From NCBI GenBank assembly GCA_003643835.1, contig QMKX01000011.1, positions 1 to 47,775 of the forward strand: a stretch of DNA of 47,775 bases, read 5' to 3'. A model generated the notes under the pieces. The model saw nothing but the letters and a program-made list of their open reading frames with translations, was not told the DNA's origin and did not search any database. Source of the stretch: Campylobacterota bacterium (GTDB lineage Bacteria > Campylobacterota > Campylobacteria > Campylobacterales > Arcobacteraceae). The translations under genes and the position numbers were made by a program. Below are positions 33,913 to 43,706 of this stretch, in pieces (position 1 is the first letter of the stretch; each line of letters starts with the position of its first letter).

Positions 33913-35340
33913 CTAACAAGAGTATGTAGTTTTAAACTCAAAAGCGGTTGGTCGTGCCTCATAAGGCCATATTTGTCTTTCGTATTGATAGTGTTGGTAT
34001 GTGTTTATCATATCTTGTGTAAATACAGGTTTTAAAAAGTCATTGTCTTTTATCAAACCCTCTACGGCCATTCTTAGAGTGTTTGGCATCTGTGGAATAT
34101 GTTTCTCTCTAATTTCATCTAAAGATAGCTCAAACAGATCTTCATCCATAGGGCCAACTGGCTCTATTTTGTTTTTGATACCATCAATTCCAGCCATCAT
34201 CATAGCAGCAAAACCTAAGTAAGGATTTGCAGTGCTATCTGGAAATCTCATCTCAAGTCGTGTCGCTGCTTCTCCAGCTCCCCACGGAACCCTACAAGCA
34301 GCTGAACGGTTTTGTGCTGAGTAGGTCAATATGCTCGGTGCCTCAAAGCCAGGAACCAACCTTTTGTATGAGTTTGTAGAGGCATTGGTAAATGCAGATA
34401 CCGCAAATGCATGCTTAAATACGCCACCAGCATACCACCTTGCTTCATCTGACAAGTTGCCATATTCGCCTTTTTTATAAAATGTATTTTTGCCATCTTT
34501 CCATATGCTTTGATGCACATGCATTCCATTGCCATTGTCGCCGTGAATTGGTTTTGGTATAAATGTAGCAGTTTTGCCGTTTAGGTGTGCTACCATCTTG
34601 ACTACATATTTGAGCTTTTGAACATTGTCAGCAGCTTCAACGAGCGTATCATATACTATGCCTATCTCGTGTTGTCCTTGTGCTACTTCGTGGTGACCTA
34701 ACATGACAGTTAATCCCACCTCTTCAAGCACCAGCATAATCTCTGCTCTCAAATCCACAGCTTTGTCTACAGGAGCTACTGGAAAATACCCACCTTTGGT
34801 GCCAGCTATGTGAGACATATTACCCCCTTCTATATCTGCTTTTTTGTTCCAGCCGCCATCTTCTGTATCTACAAAATAGAATGATTCGTTTGGTCTATCT
34901 TTTATCTTGACATTTTCAAATATAAAAAACTCATTTTCAGGACCAAAATATGCCACATCTCCTACATTTGCTTGTGCTAAATACTCTAACGATTTTGCAG
35001 CTATGCTACGAGGGCATTTTGCATACATTTCGTTTTTGTATATATCATACACACTACATATGACTATGATTGTCATATCTGCTGTAAATGGATCCAAAAA
35101 AGCACTTTGGACATCTGGTTTTAATATCATATCTGATTGATTTATTGGTTGCCATGCTTCTATGCTGCTACCATCAAATGGCATACCATTTTCAAACAAC
35201 TCTTCATTTACCGCTTTATATCTATAGCTTATATGATGCCAAGCACCTTTGATATCCGTAAATCTAAAGTCTACGAACTCTACTTCTTTTTTTTCACAAA
35301 ACTCAAAAAACTCTTTGTTGTTGTTTACAAATTTTCCCAT
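33913..35340 (-). CDS. glnA: Glutamine synthetase, type I
   Basis: 475 aa. It makes glutamine from glutamate, ammonia and ATP. Motifs: [60 protein letters not shown] and [11 protein letters not shown]. The loop that carries the adenylylation tyrosine in E. coli (NLYDLP) reads [10 protein letters not shown] here, with Phe at the Tyr position, as I recall for Helicobacter GlnA, so control by GlnE-type adenylylation is unlikely. Own -10 box GATACAAT at 35366-35373 (minus) and Shine-Dalgarno AAAGGA. Confidence 0.95.
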   Translation of the reverse strand: MGKFVNNNKEFFEFCEKKEVEFVDFRFTDIKGAWHHISYRYKAVNEELFENGMPFDGSSIEAWQPINQSDMILKPDVQSAFLDPFTADMTIIVICSVYDIYKNEMYAKCPRSIAAKSLEYLAQANVGDVAYFGPENEFFIFENVKIKDRPNESFYFVDTEDGGWNKKADIEGGNMSHIAGTKGGYFPVAPVDKAVDLRAEIMLVLEEVGLTVMLGHHEVAQGQHEIGIVYDTLVEAADNVQKLKYVVKMVAHLNGKTATFIPKPIHGDNGNGMHVHQSIWKDGKNTFYKKGEYGNLSDEARWYAGGVFKHAFAVSAFTNASTNSYKRLVPGFEAPSILTYSAQNRSAACRVPWGAGEAATRLEMRFPDSTANPYLGFAAMMMAGIDGIKNKIEPVGPMDEDLFELSLDEIREKHIPQMPNTLRMAVEGLIKDNDFLKPVFTQDMINTYQHYQYERQIWPYEARPTAFEFKTTYSC

Positions 35341-35365
35341 AATATTCCTTTAATAAAACTATAAC

Positions 35366-35387
35366 ATTGTATCAAAATAAAATAAAT
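35366..35387 (-). promoter_or_regulatory. glnA promoter
   Basis: Minus strand: ATTTAT (35382-35387), 8 nt of A/T-rich sequence, GATACAAT (35366-35373). It lies between the fumarase operon and glnA. Confidence 0.6.
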
Positions 35388-35401
35388 TAAAGATATACCA
35401 T

Positions 35402-35962
35402 TTATTCAAATACTTCATATTGCTCTCTGCCTATTTGATACAAATCATCTCCATATGAGTCGTTTATCACGGTTACTGGAAAATCCTCTACTTCTATCTC
35501 TCGCACTGCTTCAGGTCCTAACTCAGGATATGCTATGATTTTGGAGCTTTTAATTTTCTTGCCCAGCAATGCTCCAGCTCCACCTGTAGCACCAAAATAT
35601 ATTGCTCCATACTTTTTGCATGCGTCTTTTACTGCTTGGTTTCGTTTGCCTTTGCCTATCATACCAAGACTACCATTTGCTATCATGGTGGGACTATAAC
35701 TATCCATACGATAACTTGTAGTTGGACCTGCACTTCCTATTGGTTCGCCGGGTTTAGCAGGGGTTGGACCTACAAAATATATCACACTACCTTTGATATC
35801 AAATGGCAACTGCTTGCCCTGTGCTATCAAGTCAGTTAGCTTCTTGTGTGCTGCGTCTCTCGCTGTAAAAAGTTTGCCACTTAACAACACTATGTCGCCT
35901 ACTTTTAGCTCTCTTGTTTGTTTTTCGTTTAGTGGTGTAGTTAGTTTGTATGTTTTGCTCAT
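35402..35962 (-). CDS. fumB: Fumarate hydratase class I, beta subunit
   Basis: 186 aa, corresponding to the C-terminal half of class-I [4Fe-4S] fumarases. It has LKVGDIVLLSGKLFTARDAAH, YFVGPTPAKPGEPIGSAGPT and GKGKRNQAVKDACKKYGAIYF. The subunit completes the active site with the alpha subunit, interconverting fumarate and malate. It could in principle be the tartrate dehydratase beta subunit, which is homologous, but with TCA genes around and no tartrate genes fumarase is favoured. It starts 10 nt after the alpha subunit gene. Confidence 0.85.
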   Translation of the reverse strand: MSKTYKLTTPLNEKQTRELKVGDIVLLSGKLFTARDAAHKKLTDLIAQGKQLPFDIKGSVIYFVGPTPAKPGEPIGSAGPTTSYRMDSYSPTMIANGSLGMIGKGKRNQAVKDACKKYGAIYFGATGGAGALLGKKIKSSKIIAYPELGPEAVREIEVEDFPVTVINDSYGDDLYQIGREQYEVFE

Positions 35963-35972
35963 GAGTTATCCT

Positions 35973-36824
35973 TTATATAGTTATATGTGAGTGTCGTGAG
36001 CTATGACACTGGACATTGACTGACACTGGCAGTGAAGCTATATGACAAGGGTTTGATTCTATATGCACGGCGAGCACAGTTTGTGTGCCGCCCATACCCA
36101 TAGCTCCGATACCCAATTTGTTTAACTCATCTTTTATCTCTTGTTCTAGTTTTGCCATCTCGTCATCTTCGTTGGTGCTACCTATATCACGAAACAAAGC
36201 ATGCTTTGACGAGATACAAGCTTTTTCAAATGTGCCACCGATACCCACTCCAACGGTAAGTGGCGGACAAGGGTTGCCACCACCATCACTTATGACCTCT
36301 TTGACATAGTTTATGATACCTTGACGGCCAGCTGCTGGTGGGAAAACTTTGGCTCTCGATACATTTTCGCTGCCTCCTCCTTTTGCTGCGTATGAGATAT
36401 CGAGCTTGTCACCAGGGACTATATCGAAGTGCACAATAGCTGGTAAGTTATAGCCAATTGTGTCTTTTAGGTTTGCTCTACTAAATGGCTCACAAGTGCT
36501 TGCTCTCAAGTATGCTTCCTTGTAGCCTTGTTCGGTAGCTTCGTTTATAGCATCTCTTATATTGCCACCGACTACCCTCACATCATCGCCAATATTGACA
36601 AAAAATACAGCCAACCCAGTGTCTTGACAAAGCGGTCTTTGTTCGTTTTTTGCTATGTCTGCATTTTCAAGTAGTTGTGCTAACACCTCTTTTGAAACTT
36701 GTGATTTTTCGTTTTCATAGGCATCTTTTATAGCTTTGTAGGCATCTTTTGGCAACACTGTTCCACACTGGACTATCATATTTTTGATAACATTTACTAT
36801 ATCATTGTATTTTATCTCTCTCAT
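35973..36824 (-). CDS. fumA: Fumarate hydratase class I, alpha subunit
   Basis: 283 aa. It carries the FeS-cluster cysteines: NEQRPLCQDTGLAVFF, RASTCEPFSRANLKDTIGYN and GGNPCPPLTVGVGIGGTFEKA. The extended loop KGGGSENVSRAKVFPPAAGR and the end HIESNPCHIASLPVSVNVQC belong to the family. The split alpha/beta form is common in Campylobacterota and archaea. First gene of the fumarase pair, with Shine-Dalgarno AAAAAGGA and a probable promoter overlapping the clpB stop. Confidence 0.88.
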   Translation of the reverse strand: MREIKYNDIVNVIKNMIVQCGTVLPKDAYKAIKDAYENEKSQVSKEVLAQLLENADIAKNEQRPLCQDTGLAVFFVNIGDDVRVVGGNIRDAINEATEQGYKEAYLRASTCEPFSRANLKDTIGYNLPAIVHFDIVPGDKLDISYAAKGGGSENVSRAKVFPPAAGRQGIINYVKEVISDGGGNPCPPLTVGVGIGGTFEKACISSKHALFRDIGSTNEDDEMAKLEQEIKDELNKLGIGAMGMGGTQTVLAVHIESNPCHIASLPVSVNVQCHSSRHSHITI

Positions 36825-36840
36825 ATTTATCCTTTTTTGT

Positions 36841-36862
36841 ATGATACCAAATCTAACTTATG
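36841..36862 (-). promoter_or_regulatory. Probable fumarase operon promoter
   Basis: Minus strand: CATAAG (36857-36862), 8 nt, GGTATCAT (36841-36848). The -10 box is imperfect. It overlaps the end of clpB. Confidence 0.4.
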
Positions 36863-39429
36863 GTTAACTCTATTTTATCATTTTTTATATCAAAACTAGC
36901 AGTATCACCATCTTTTAACTGCTCTTTGAGTATCTCATCGCTTAGCCTATCTTCTATTATGTCATATAAAGCCCGTTTAAGCGGTCTAGCTCCATACACA
37001 GGATCAAACCCTGCATTTGCTATGTAGTTTTTCATATCACCGCTTATCTCTATAGATATATTTTGGCTTAAAAGCTTAATTTTTAGTTCATCAAGAAGTA
37101 TATCTACTATCAAAGTGATAGCTTCAAGATTTAGCTGGTCAAATATCACAATATCATCGAGCCTATTTAGAAACTCTGGCTTGAAATACCGTTTTAGTTC
37201 ATGGGTTACTTCTTGTTTTTGTTCACTCTTGTCTTCTATCGTGGCGATTTTGTCGCTTGCTATGTTTGAAGTTAGGATGATGATACTATTTGTGAAATCA
37301 ATTGTAACTCCTTTGTTGTCAGTCAATCGTCCATCGTCTAATACTTGCAAAAGGATATTAAATATATCTTTGTGGGCTTTTTCTATCTCATCAAATAGCA
37401 CTATACTATATGGTTTTCGTCTAACTGCCTCCGTTAGTTGTCCGCCCTCTTCATAGCCAACATACCCAGGCGCAGCACCTATGAGGCGACTAACCGAGTG
37501 TTTTTCCATATACTCACTCATATCAAATCGCACAAGTGCTTCGGGGGTATCAAATAAAAATTTAGCCAGAGTTTTAGCAAGTTGTGTTTTGCCTACACCT
37601 GTAGGGCCTAAAAATAGAAAACTTCCTACAGGTCGGTTGGCGCTACTTAGTCCAGCTTTATTTCTTTTTATAACTTTGCCTATAGCTTCTACTGCTTCAC
37701 TTTGACCTACGACATCTTTTTTGAGCACATTGACTATATTAAGAACTTTTTGTTTTTCAGTGCTTAACATTTTTGATACTGGTATATTTGTCCATTTTGC
37801 AACTATGCCAGCTATCATCTCATCGTCTACAAAATTTTTAAGCAAAGCTCCGTGTTCTTGCATGGTTTGCCATCTGTTTTCAAGTTTATCTATACTTGCT
37901 TGTAGTTTGGGTATCTCGCCGTATTCTATTTTTGCTGCTTTTTCAAACTCACTTTGTCGTTTGGCTATGGTTGACAAATCTTTTTGTCGATCTATCTCGC
38001 TTTTAAGTTTTGATATATCGTCAAATGTAGTTTTTTCATTTTCAAATTGTGCCAAAAGAGAGTTGTGTAGTTCGTCTAAGTCGCCAAGCTCTTTGTCTAT
38101 GGCTTTTATCCTTTTGTCATTGGTCTCGTTTGGCTCCATCTTTAGAGCTTCTTTTTCTACTTTGAGAGTGCTTATAGTTCTGCTTGTTTGACTAAGTTTT
38201 TCTGGTTGGGATTGGATTTGAATTTTGAGCTGTGCTGAGGCTTCGTCTATGAGGTCGATAGCTTTGTCAGGCAAAAATCTATCAGTGATGTATCTGTGAG
38301 ATAGCTTCACGGCACTGACTAATGCACTGTCTTTTATAGATATATTGTGAAAAGTTTCTAATTTGTCTTTGATACCACGAAGTATCTGCAAGGCTTCGTT
38401 GATAGTAGGTTCGCTTACAAGTATAGGCTGAAATCGCCTTTGCATCGCTGTGTCTTTTTCAAAATATTTGCGATACTCTTTGATGGTAGTTGCACCTATA
38501 GTGTGTAGTTCGCCTCTAGCTAAACTTGGTTTTAGTATGTTCGCTGCGTCCATACTGCCTTCACTCGCACCTGCTCCAATGATAGTGTGAATCTCATCGA
38601 TAAATAAAATAATATCTCCAGCTTTTTTGACTTCATCTATGACTGATTTTAATCTATCTTCAAACTCGCCTCTGTATTTCGCACCTGCTATCAACGCACT
38701 CATATCAAGAGTTATGACCTTTTTGTTTAAAAGTGAAGTTGGCACATCTTTATCTACAATTTTTTTTGCAAGTGCTTCTGCTATAGCTGTTTTGCCTGTG
38801 CCCGGTTCTCCTATAAGTATAGGATTATTTTTAGTTTTTCTCACAAGTATTTGCATCATACGGTCTATTTGTTCATCTCGTCCTATGACCGGGTCAAGCT
38901 CTCCATCTATCGCTTTTTGGTTTAGGTTTATGCCAAACTTTTTTAAGCTTTCAAGATTTTCATCTTTAGTGGCTTGGTCTATCTTAGCTCCTCCTCGCAT
39001 ATCTTCTAAAGTTTTTTTAAGTTGAAGGGCATCAACATATTTGTCAAACAACTCTTTGTATGTAGATGTATCTATATTAGCTAATATGTATGTGTCAACC
39101 GCTACAAAGCTATCACCCATGTTTGTCATAAGAGCCACTGCTTTTTCCAAACTTTGTACTGCATTTTGTGATACTCTTATGTCTTCTTTGCTTATGGCAG
39201 AGACTTTTGGTAGTTTGTCGGCCATACTTTTAGCTTCAAGTTCTATTGGTTTGGTGTCTATGTTTAGCCTATTGAGTGCTTGGTTGAGTGTAGAGTTTGT
39301 AGTGTTTATCATAGCCCAATATATATGTACAGGCATCACTTCTTGTGTCTTGTTGTGTAAGCATAACGACACAGCTTGTGATATTGTTTCGTTTAAGTTG
39401 TTGGTGAGTTTGTCCATGATATCTTTCAT
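36853..39429 (-). CDS. clpB: ATP-dependent disaggregase ClpB
   Basis: 858 aa, full-length Hsp100 hexameric ring that with DnaK pulls proteins out of aggregates. In order: an N-domain (about 1-145); NBD1 with Walker [18 protein letters not shown] and [12 protein letters not shown]; the long coiled-coil middle domain (about 400-520, [19 protein letters not shown]); and NBD2 with [29 protein letters not shown] and RLDDIVIF. The ATG at 39429 has a weak Shine-Dalgarno (AAGGG); an ATG four codons later is an alternative. Divergent from argG; no HspR-type inverted repeat (CTTGAGT-N7-ACTCAAG) is visible, but a palindrome lies between the two promoters. Confidence 0.96.
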   Translation of the reverse strand: MKDIMDKLTNNLNETISQAVSLCLHNKTQEVMPVHIYWAMINTTNSTLNQALNRLNIDTKPIELEAKSMADKLPKVSAISKEDIRVSQNAVQSLEKAVALMTNMGDSFVAVDTYILANIDTSTYKELFDKYVDALQLKKTLEDMRGGAKIDQATKDENLESLKKFGINLNQKAIDGELDPVIGRDEQIDRMMQILVRKTKNNPILIGEPGTGKTAIAEALAKKIVDKDVPTSLLNKKVITLDMSALIAGAKYRGEFEDRLKSVIDEVKKAGDIILFIDEIHTIIGAGASEGSMDAANILKPSLARGELHTIGATTIKEYRKYFEKDTAMQRRFQPILVSEPTINEALQILRGIKDKLETFHNISIKDSALVSAVKLSHRYITDRFLPDKAIDLIDEASAQLKIQIQSQPEKLSQTSRTISTLKVEKEALKMEPNETNDKRIKAIDKELGDLDELHNSLLAQFENEKTTFDDISKLKSEIDRQKDLSTIAKRQSEFEKAAKIEYGEIPKLQASIDKLENRWQTMQEHGALLKNFVDDEMIAGIVAKWTNIPVSKMLSTEKQKVLNIVNVLKKDVVGQSEAVEAIGKVIKRNKAGLSSANRPVGSFLFLGPTGVGKTQLAKTLAKFLFDTPEALVRFDMSEYMEKHSVSRLIGAAPGYVGYEEGGQLTEAVRRKPYSIVLFDEIEKAHKDIFNILLQVLDDGRLTDNKGVTIDFTNSIIILTSNIASDKIATIEDKSEQKQEVTHELKRYFKPEFLNRLDDIVIFDQLNLEAITLIVDILLDELKIKLLSQNISIEISGDMKNYIANAGFDPVYGARPLKRALYDIIEDRLSDEILKEQLKDGDTASFDIKNDKIELTIS

Positions 39430-39455
39430 ATTTTGCCCTTGGTGTATTATAAACT

Positions 39456-39477
39456 ATTGTATCATAAAAATATTAAA
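39456..39477 (-). promoter_or_regulatory. clpB promoter
   Basis: Minus strand: TTTAAT (39472-39477), 8 nt, GATACAAT (39456-39463). Confidence 0.65.
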
Positions 39478-39483
39478 GGCACC

Positions 39484-39505
39484 TTTAAGTCTATTTAGAT
39501 AAAAT
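39484..39505 (+). promoter_or_regulatory. argG promoter
   Basis: TTTAAG (39484-39489), 8 nt, GATAAAAT (39498-39505). Its upstream box and that of the clpB promoter form the palindrome TTAAAGG-CA-CCTTTAA (39473-39488). Confidence 0.75.
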
Positions 39506-39521
39506 TTTAAAAAGGAAGAAA

Positions 39522-40760
39522 ATGGATAAAAATATCAAAAAAGTAGTTTTAGCATATAGTGGCGGGCTTGATACATCGGTCATACTAAAGTGGCTACAAG
39601 ACGAATATGATGCTGAAGTTATCACATTTACCGCTGATTTAGGGCAAGGAGATGAGGTCGAACCAGCACGAGCCAAAGCATTAAGCTGCGGTATCAAGCC
39701 TGAAAATATATTTGTGTTAGATATCCAAGAGGAGTTTGTGCGAGATTATGTATTTCCTATGTTTAGGGCAAATGCTATATATGAAGGTGAGTATTTGCTT
39801 GGCACCTCAATAGCTAGACCACTTATAGCCAAAAAGCAAATAGAAATTGCCAAACAAATGGGAGCCGATGCAGTATCACACGGAGCTACTGGCAAAGGCA
39901 ACGACCAAGTGAGATTTGAGCTTGGATACTTAGGGCTAAATCCAGATATCACCGTGATAGCTCCATGGAGAGAATGGGACTTGAATAGCCGTGAGAAATT
40001 ACTAAATTATGCAAAAAAACATGATATAGATATAGACAAAAAACATCTAAATGAAAGTGGCAAGCCAGTAGTAAGTCCATACTCTATGGATGCAAATTTG
40101 CTACATATATCGTATGAGGGACTACACCTTGAAAACCCTATGAACGAACCAGAAAATAGTATGTGGCTATGGACTACTGACCCCCAAGATGCTCCTGATA
40201 TACCAGAATATATAACTATTGGTTATAAAAACGGCGACCCAGTGAGACTAAATGGCAAAGAGTTGTGCCCAACTGTTATGCTACGAACCTTGAACCAATA
40301 CGGTAACAAACACGGTATCGGTCGTATAGATATAGTAGAAAACCGATATGTAGGTATGAAAGCTAGAGGTTGCTACGAGACACCGGGCGGCACTATCATG
40401 CTTAAAGCCCACAGGGCTATAGAAAGTTTGTGTCTTGATAGAGAAGAAGCCCACCTAAAAGACGAGCTAATGCCACGATATGCCAAACTTATATACAATG
40501 GATTTTGGTATTCAAGTGAGAGAGAGATGCTGCAAAAAGCGATAGATGAGACACAAAAGTTTGTGCAAGGTGATGTCAAGCTTAAGCTATACAAAGGCTC
40601 TGTGCAAGTAGTGGGTCGCCAGTCTGATGTGTCGCTTTATAGCCAAGAGCATTCAACTTTTGAAGAAGATGAAGTATATGACCAAAAAGATGCCGAAGGC
40701 TTTATACGACTAAATGCTTTGAGACTTATGATAAAGGGTCAAAAAAGGGGCAATAAATAG
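39522..40760 (+). CDS. argG: Argininosuccinate synthase
   Basis: 412 aa, full length. It joins citrulline and aspartate with ATP in arginine synthesis. It has the N-type ATP pyrophosphatase loop [55 protein letters not shown] and [11 protein letters not shown]. The start has AAAAAGGAAG upstream and its own promoter. A restriction-modification island begins three nt after its stop codon, so argG is the left boundary of that insertion. Confidence 0.96.
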   Translation: MDKNIKKVVLAYSGGLDTSVILKWLQDEYDAEVITFTADLGQGDEVEPARAKALSCGIKPENIFVLDIQEEFVRDYVFPMFRANAIYEGEYLLGTSIARPLIAKKQIEIAKQMGADAVSHGATGKGNDQVRFELGYLGLNPDITVIAPWREWDLNSREKLLNYAKKHDIDIDKKHLNESGKPVVSPYSMDANLLHISYEGLHLENPMNEPENSMWLWTTDPQDAPDIPEYITIGYKNGDPVRLNGKELCPTVMLRTLNQYGNKHGIGRIDIVENRYVGMKARGCYETPGGTIMLKAHRAIESLCLDREEAHLKDELMPRYAKLIYNGFWYSSEREMLQKAIDETQKFVQGDVKLKLYKGSVQVVGRQSDVSLYSQEHSTFEEDEVYDQKDAEGFIRLNALRLMIKGQKRGNK

Positions 40761-40763
40761 GCG

Positions 40764-41561
40764 ATGAAGTTCAACGATATCGATATGAACCACTGGAAAG
40801 ATAGCGATATAAATACAGATAGCCTGTGGATGATAAACGCTCGTGACAAAAGTGGCAAACACAAAAATATATATCATGGCAACTTTGTGCCACAAGTGCC
40901 GTATCAACTCCTACAAAGATACACAAAAAAGGGCGATGTAGTATTGGAGCCGTTTATGGGAAGTGGCACGACACTTTTTGAGTGCGAAAAACTTCATCGT
41001 AGATACATAGGGTTTGATATAAATCCACAGATGTTGGATTATGTGAGTGAAAGTATGGGCGATGGAGATTATGCGGATAACTTTTATATAAATCATTGTA
41101 ATTCGCTTGATGAACTACAAGTAGATGAAAATATATCAAAAGCAAACGATAAGTTTGGCACCACAGCAGTGCAATTTGTGTTGATGCACCCACCATATAT
41201 GGATATAGTCAAATTTACACAAGACGAAGACGACCTGTCGCAAATCGGTGATATTCATAAATTTATGATAAAATTCAAAACAATATGCCAAAATAGTCTC
41301 AAGCACTTGGAAAAAGGGCGGTATTTTGCTGTGGTCATAGGCGATGTGTATAAAAACAGCGAAGTCGTGCCTCTGGGGTTTTATTGTATGGATATGATAA
41401 AACGAAACTTCAAAGTCAAGCTAAAAGGCACGATAGTCAAAAACATAGAGGGCAATCGTGGCAAACTTGGCAGTGGTGGTATATGGAGATATAGGGCTTT
41501 GAGTAGTGACTATTATATATTTAAACATGAATATATTCATGTTTTTAAAAAGGAGTTTTAA
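40764..41561 (+). CDS. DNA amino-methyltransferase (N4-cytosine or N6-adenine)
   Basis: 265 aa. SAM-binding motif I VVLEPFMGSGTTLFE (62-70 core), YIGFDINPQ (motif II-like) and the catalytic motif as HPPY (142-145, in FVLMHPPYMDIVKFT), where most enzymes have DPPY or SPPY. Motif I precedes the catalytic motif. The short N-terminus ends in YHGNFVPQVPYQLL. The methylated base cannot be decided by eye. It starts three nt after argG without a strong Shine-Dalgarno and overlaps the next nuclease gene by one nt, so it forms an operon methylase-nuclease-methylase. Codon use is like the chromosome (ATA-rich). Confidence 0.82.
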   Translation: MKFNDIDMNHWKDSDINTDSLWMINARDKSGKHKNIYHGNFVPQVPYQLLQRYTKKGDVVLEPFMGSGTTLFECEKLHRRYIGFDINPQMLDYVSESMGDGDYADNFYINHCNSLDELQVDENISKANDKFGTTAVQFVLMHPPYMDIVKFTQDEDDLSQIGDIHKFMIKFKTICQNSLKHLEKGRYFAVVIGDVYKNSEVVPLGFYCMDMIKRNFKVKLKGTIVKNIEGNRGKLGSGGIWRYRALSSDYYIFKHEYIHVFKKEF

Positions 41562-42685
41562 TGGCAACAACACATGTGTTTGTAGTAGATAGCACTACAT
41601 TTCAATACCATTTAGAATATATGTTTGCAGGAACTGGAGCAAACAACGATGTAATTGATTTTAATAATTCTTCAAATACATCTTTGCATTATGCAACTGA
41701 AAATAAATTACTTGGTATGATAGCAGATGGTAGCAGGATAAGAGCTAATGACTTTGTAGTTTTTTATTTACAGCAAAATTTTTCACAAGGAATTAGAGAA
41801 GGAAAATTTTATGGTATTTTTCAAGTTACTCAAACTTTATTTTTAGACAATAACAATAACACTCAATTTTTAAGACAACAATTAAATAAATCATTAACTT
41901 TTAGAATTCTAATTCAGCCATGCCAAGTATATGCTGAAGGTGTAACAGAATGGGAAGCATTAGATAAAATTAGACATATTCAATCTCCAAATCAGATGTT
42001 ATGGAGTTTAATCTATAGAAAACTAAAAGGCAATCGTGGCAATACGATGATTACTATTTATGAAAGTGAAAGACTTTTTCAATTAATTAGAAACAAAAAT
42101 AATCAAAATGATTTAATGGGAAATAATTTTACATTTGATATTGGTACTCAACAAATAGTTTCAAATATAAATGCATATAGTTATAATAGAAGAGTTGAAC
42201 AAATTAATATTTTACCTAGACTAATTAATAAATATAGTTGTGGTTTGCAATTTGAAACTCATCTACAATCATATATTTTGCAAAATATTGAAATAATATT
42301 CAATAATGAATGTTTAGAATGGATTGGAAATGAAGTCTCTTGTGGCGTTGGAATGCAAAAAATTGATATATTGCTGTCTAGCATTATTAATGATATTAAT
42401 AGAAAAATAATCCCTATAGAATTAAAATCAACAGAGGCTTATCCTGAAATCATTGTTCAACTTCAAAGATATATCGATTGGCTACAACAATATTATATAC
42501 CTAATAGACCATCAAGTATAGAACCAGTTATTGTATCAAGAAAAATAGTTGATAAAGCTACACAAGACTATATTAATTTAATCAATAGTTTCAACATGTT
42601 TAATGCTAATAATAATTTATATATCAAATATATTGAATTTTCTATAAACAATAATAATATTAATTTTCAAGAGATTATTTATTAA
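41561..42685 (+). CDS. Putative restriction endonuclease with EVE/PUA-like and NucS-like nuclease domains
   Basis: 374 aa. The N-terminus (about 1-130: HVFVVDSTTFQYHLEY, IRANDFVVFYLQQ, GKFYGIFQVTQTLFL) looks like an EVE/PUA-type base-reading domain. The C-terminus has FETHLQSYIL (Glu232), GVGMQKIDILL (Asp269) and KIIPIELKSTEAY (Glu287, Lys289), a PD-(D/E)XK nuclease of the DUF91/NucS type. Between two methyltransferases, and overlapping both by one nt, it is the natural endonuclease of the operon. Its codon and base use differ from its neighbours: Ile mostly ATT rather than ATA, many AAT, hence later acquisition is likely. An EVE domain could read modified cytosine, so modification-dependent cleavage is an alternative. 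Confidence 0.65.
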   Translation: MATTHVFVVDSTTFQYHLEYMFAGTGANNDVIDFNNSSNTSLHYATENKLLGMIADGSRIRANDFVVFYLQQNFSQGIREGKFYGIFQVTQTLFLDNNNNTQFLRQQLNKSLTFRILIQPCQVYAEGVTEWEALDKIRHIQSPNQMLWSLIYRKLKGNRGNTMITIYESERLFQLIRNKNNQNDLMGNNFTFDIGTQQIVSNINAYSYNRRVEQINILPRLINKYSCGLQFETHLQSYILQNIEIIFNNECLEWIGNEVSCGVGMQKIDILLSSIINDINRKIIPIELKSTEAYPEIIVQLQRYIDWLQQYYIPNRPSSIEPVIVSRKIVDKATQDYINLINSFNMFNANNNLYIKYIEFSINNNNINFQEIIY

Positions 42686-43692
42686 TGAACTACATAGGCT
42701 CCAAACTCAAGCTTTCGTCTTGGATACTTGAAGTTGTCAAAGCTCATGTGGGTGATGATCTATCTGATAAGGTGTTTTGTGATATATTTGCTGGCACTGG
42801 TATAGTAGGACGGACTTTCAAAAAGGAGGTGCGACAAGTCATAGCAAACGACTTGGAGTATTATAGCTATGTTTTAAACAAAAATTATATAGCAAACCAT
42901 AAAAATATACAAGACAAGCACAGATATATAGACAAGCTAAACAGTTTGCCATTGATAGATAGTGGATTTGTATATCAAAACTATTGTCGTGGTAGTGGTA
43001 GTGGTCGTCTGTATTTTAGCAATACAAATGGCAAAAAGATAGATACAATTAGGACAAAAATCAAGCAGTGGAAAAAAAGTGGTGAAATTAGTCCAAATTT
43101 GTATTATTTTTTACTAGCTTCACTTTTAGAAAGTGCCGACAAAGTAGCAAATACCGCTTCTGTATATGGAGCATATCTCAAACATATCAAAAAATCAGCC
43201 CTCAAAGAGTTAGTGCTATATGGAGCTCCCTTTGAGACAAACGACAACACCCACGAGGCACACAACACAGACAGCAACGAACTTATAAAACAAATAAGCG
43301 GAGACATACTCTATCTTGACCCACCATACAACCACAGACAATATAGCTCAAACTATCATATTTTAAACACTATTGCTTTGTATGATGAGTTTATACCAAA
43401 AGGCAAGACAGGTTTGCCAGAATACAATAGGAGCGATTATTGCAAAAAAGGTGAGGTGAAAAACAGTTTTGAAAACTTGATAAAGCATGCAAAATTCAAA
43501 CATATATTTCTAAGCTACAACAACGAAGGACTCATGAGAGCAAGTGAGATAAAAGATATCATGATAAAATACGGCAAATATAGCTTACAGACAAAAGAGT
43601 ATCAGCGATTTAAGGCAGACAAGACGACAAGCAGAAATCATAAAGCCACTCATACCAACGAATATCTACACATATTGACAAAGACAAGGTAA
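42685..43692 (+). CDS. D12-class N6-adenine DNA methyltransferase
   Basis: 335 aa, alpha-class. Motif X MNYIGSKLKL at the start, motif I FCDIFAGTGIVG (31-42), a target-recognition middle part, and the catalytic motif IV ILYLDPPYNHRQYSSNYH (DPPY 212-215), followed by KHIFLSYNNEG. It methylates adenine in the specific site of the system. Its start overlaps the nuclease gene's stop by one nt. Two methyltransferases of different class beside one nuclease suggest an asymmetric (type IIS-like) recognition site, each enzyme protecting one strand. Confidence 0.88.
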   Translation: MNYIGSKLKLSSWILEVVKAHVGDDLSDKVFCDIFAGTGIVGRTFKKEVRQVIANDLEYYSYVLNKNYIANHKNIQDKHRYIDKLNSLPLIDSGFVYQNYCRGSGSGRLYFSNTNGKKIDTIRTKIKQWKKSGEISPNLYYFLLASLLESADKVANTASVYGAYLKHIKKSALKELVLYGAPFETNDNTHEAHNTDSNELIKQISGDILYLDPPYNHRQYSSNYHILNTIALYDEFIPKGKTGLPEYNRSDYCKKGEVKNSFENLIKHAKFKHIFLSYNNEGLMRASEIKDIMIKYGKYSLQTKEYQRFKADKTTSRNHKATHTNEYLHILTKTR

Positions 43693-43706
43693 AAATATTT
43701 ATTATT

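Noticed and set aside
35402-36824. Tartrate dehydratase instead of fumarase for the alpha/beta pair
   Set aside because: The families are homologous, but no tartrate genes are near and Campylobacterota commonly use the split fumarase.
37721-38191. 156-codon open frame opposite clpB
   Set aside because: Low-complexity Ser/Leu-rich shadow of the coiled-coil region; no start signal.
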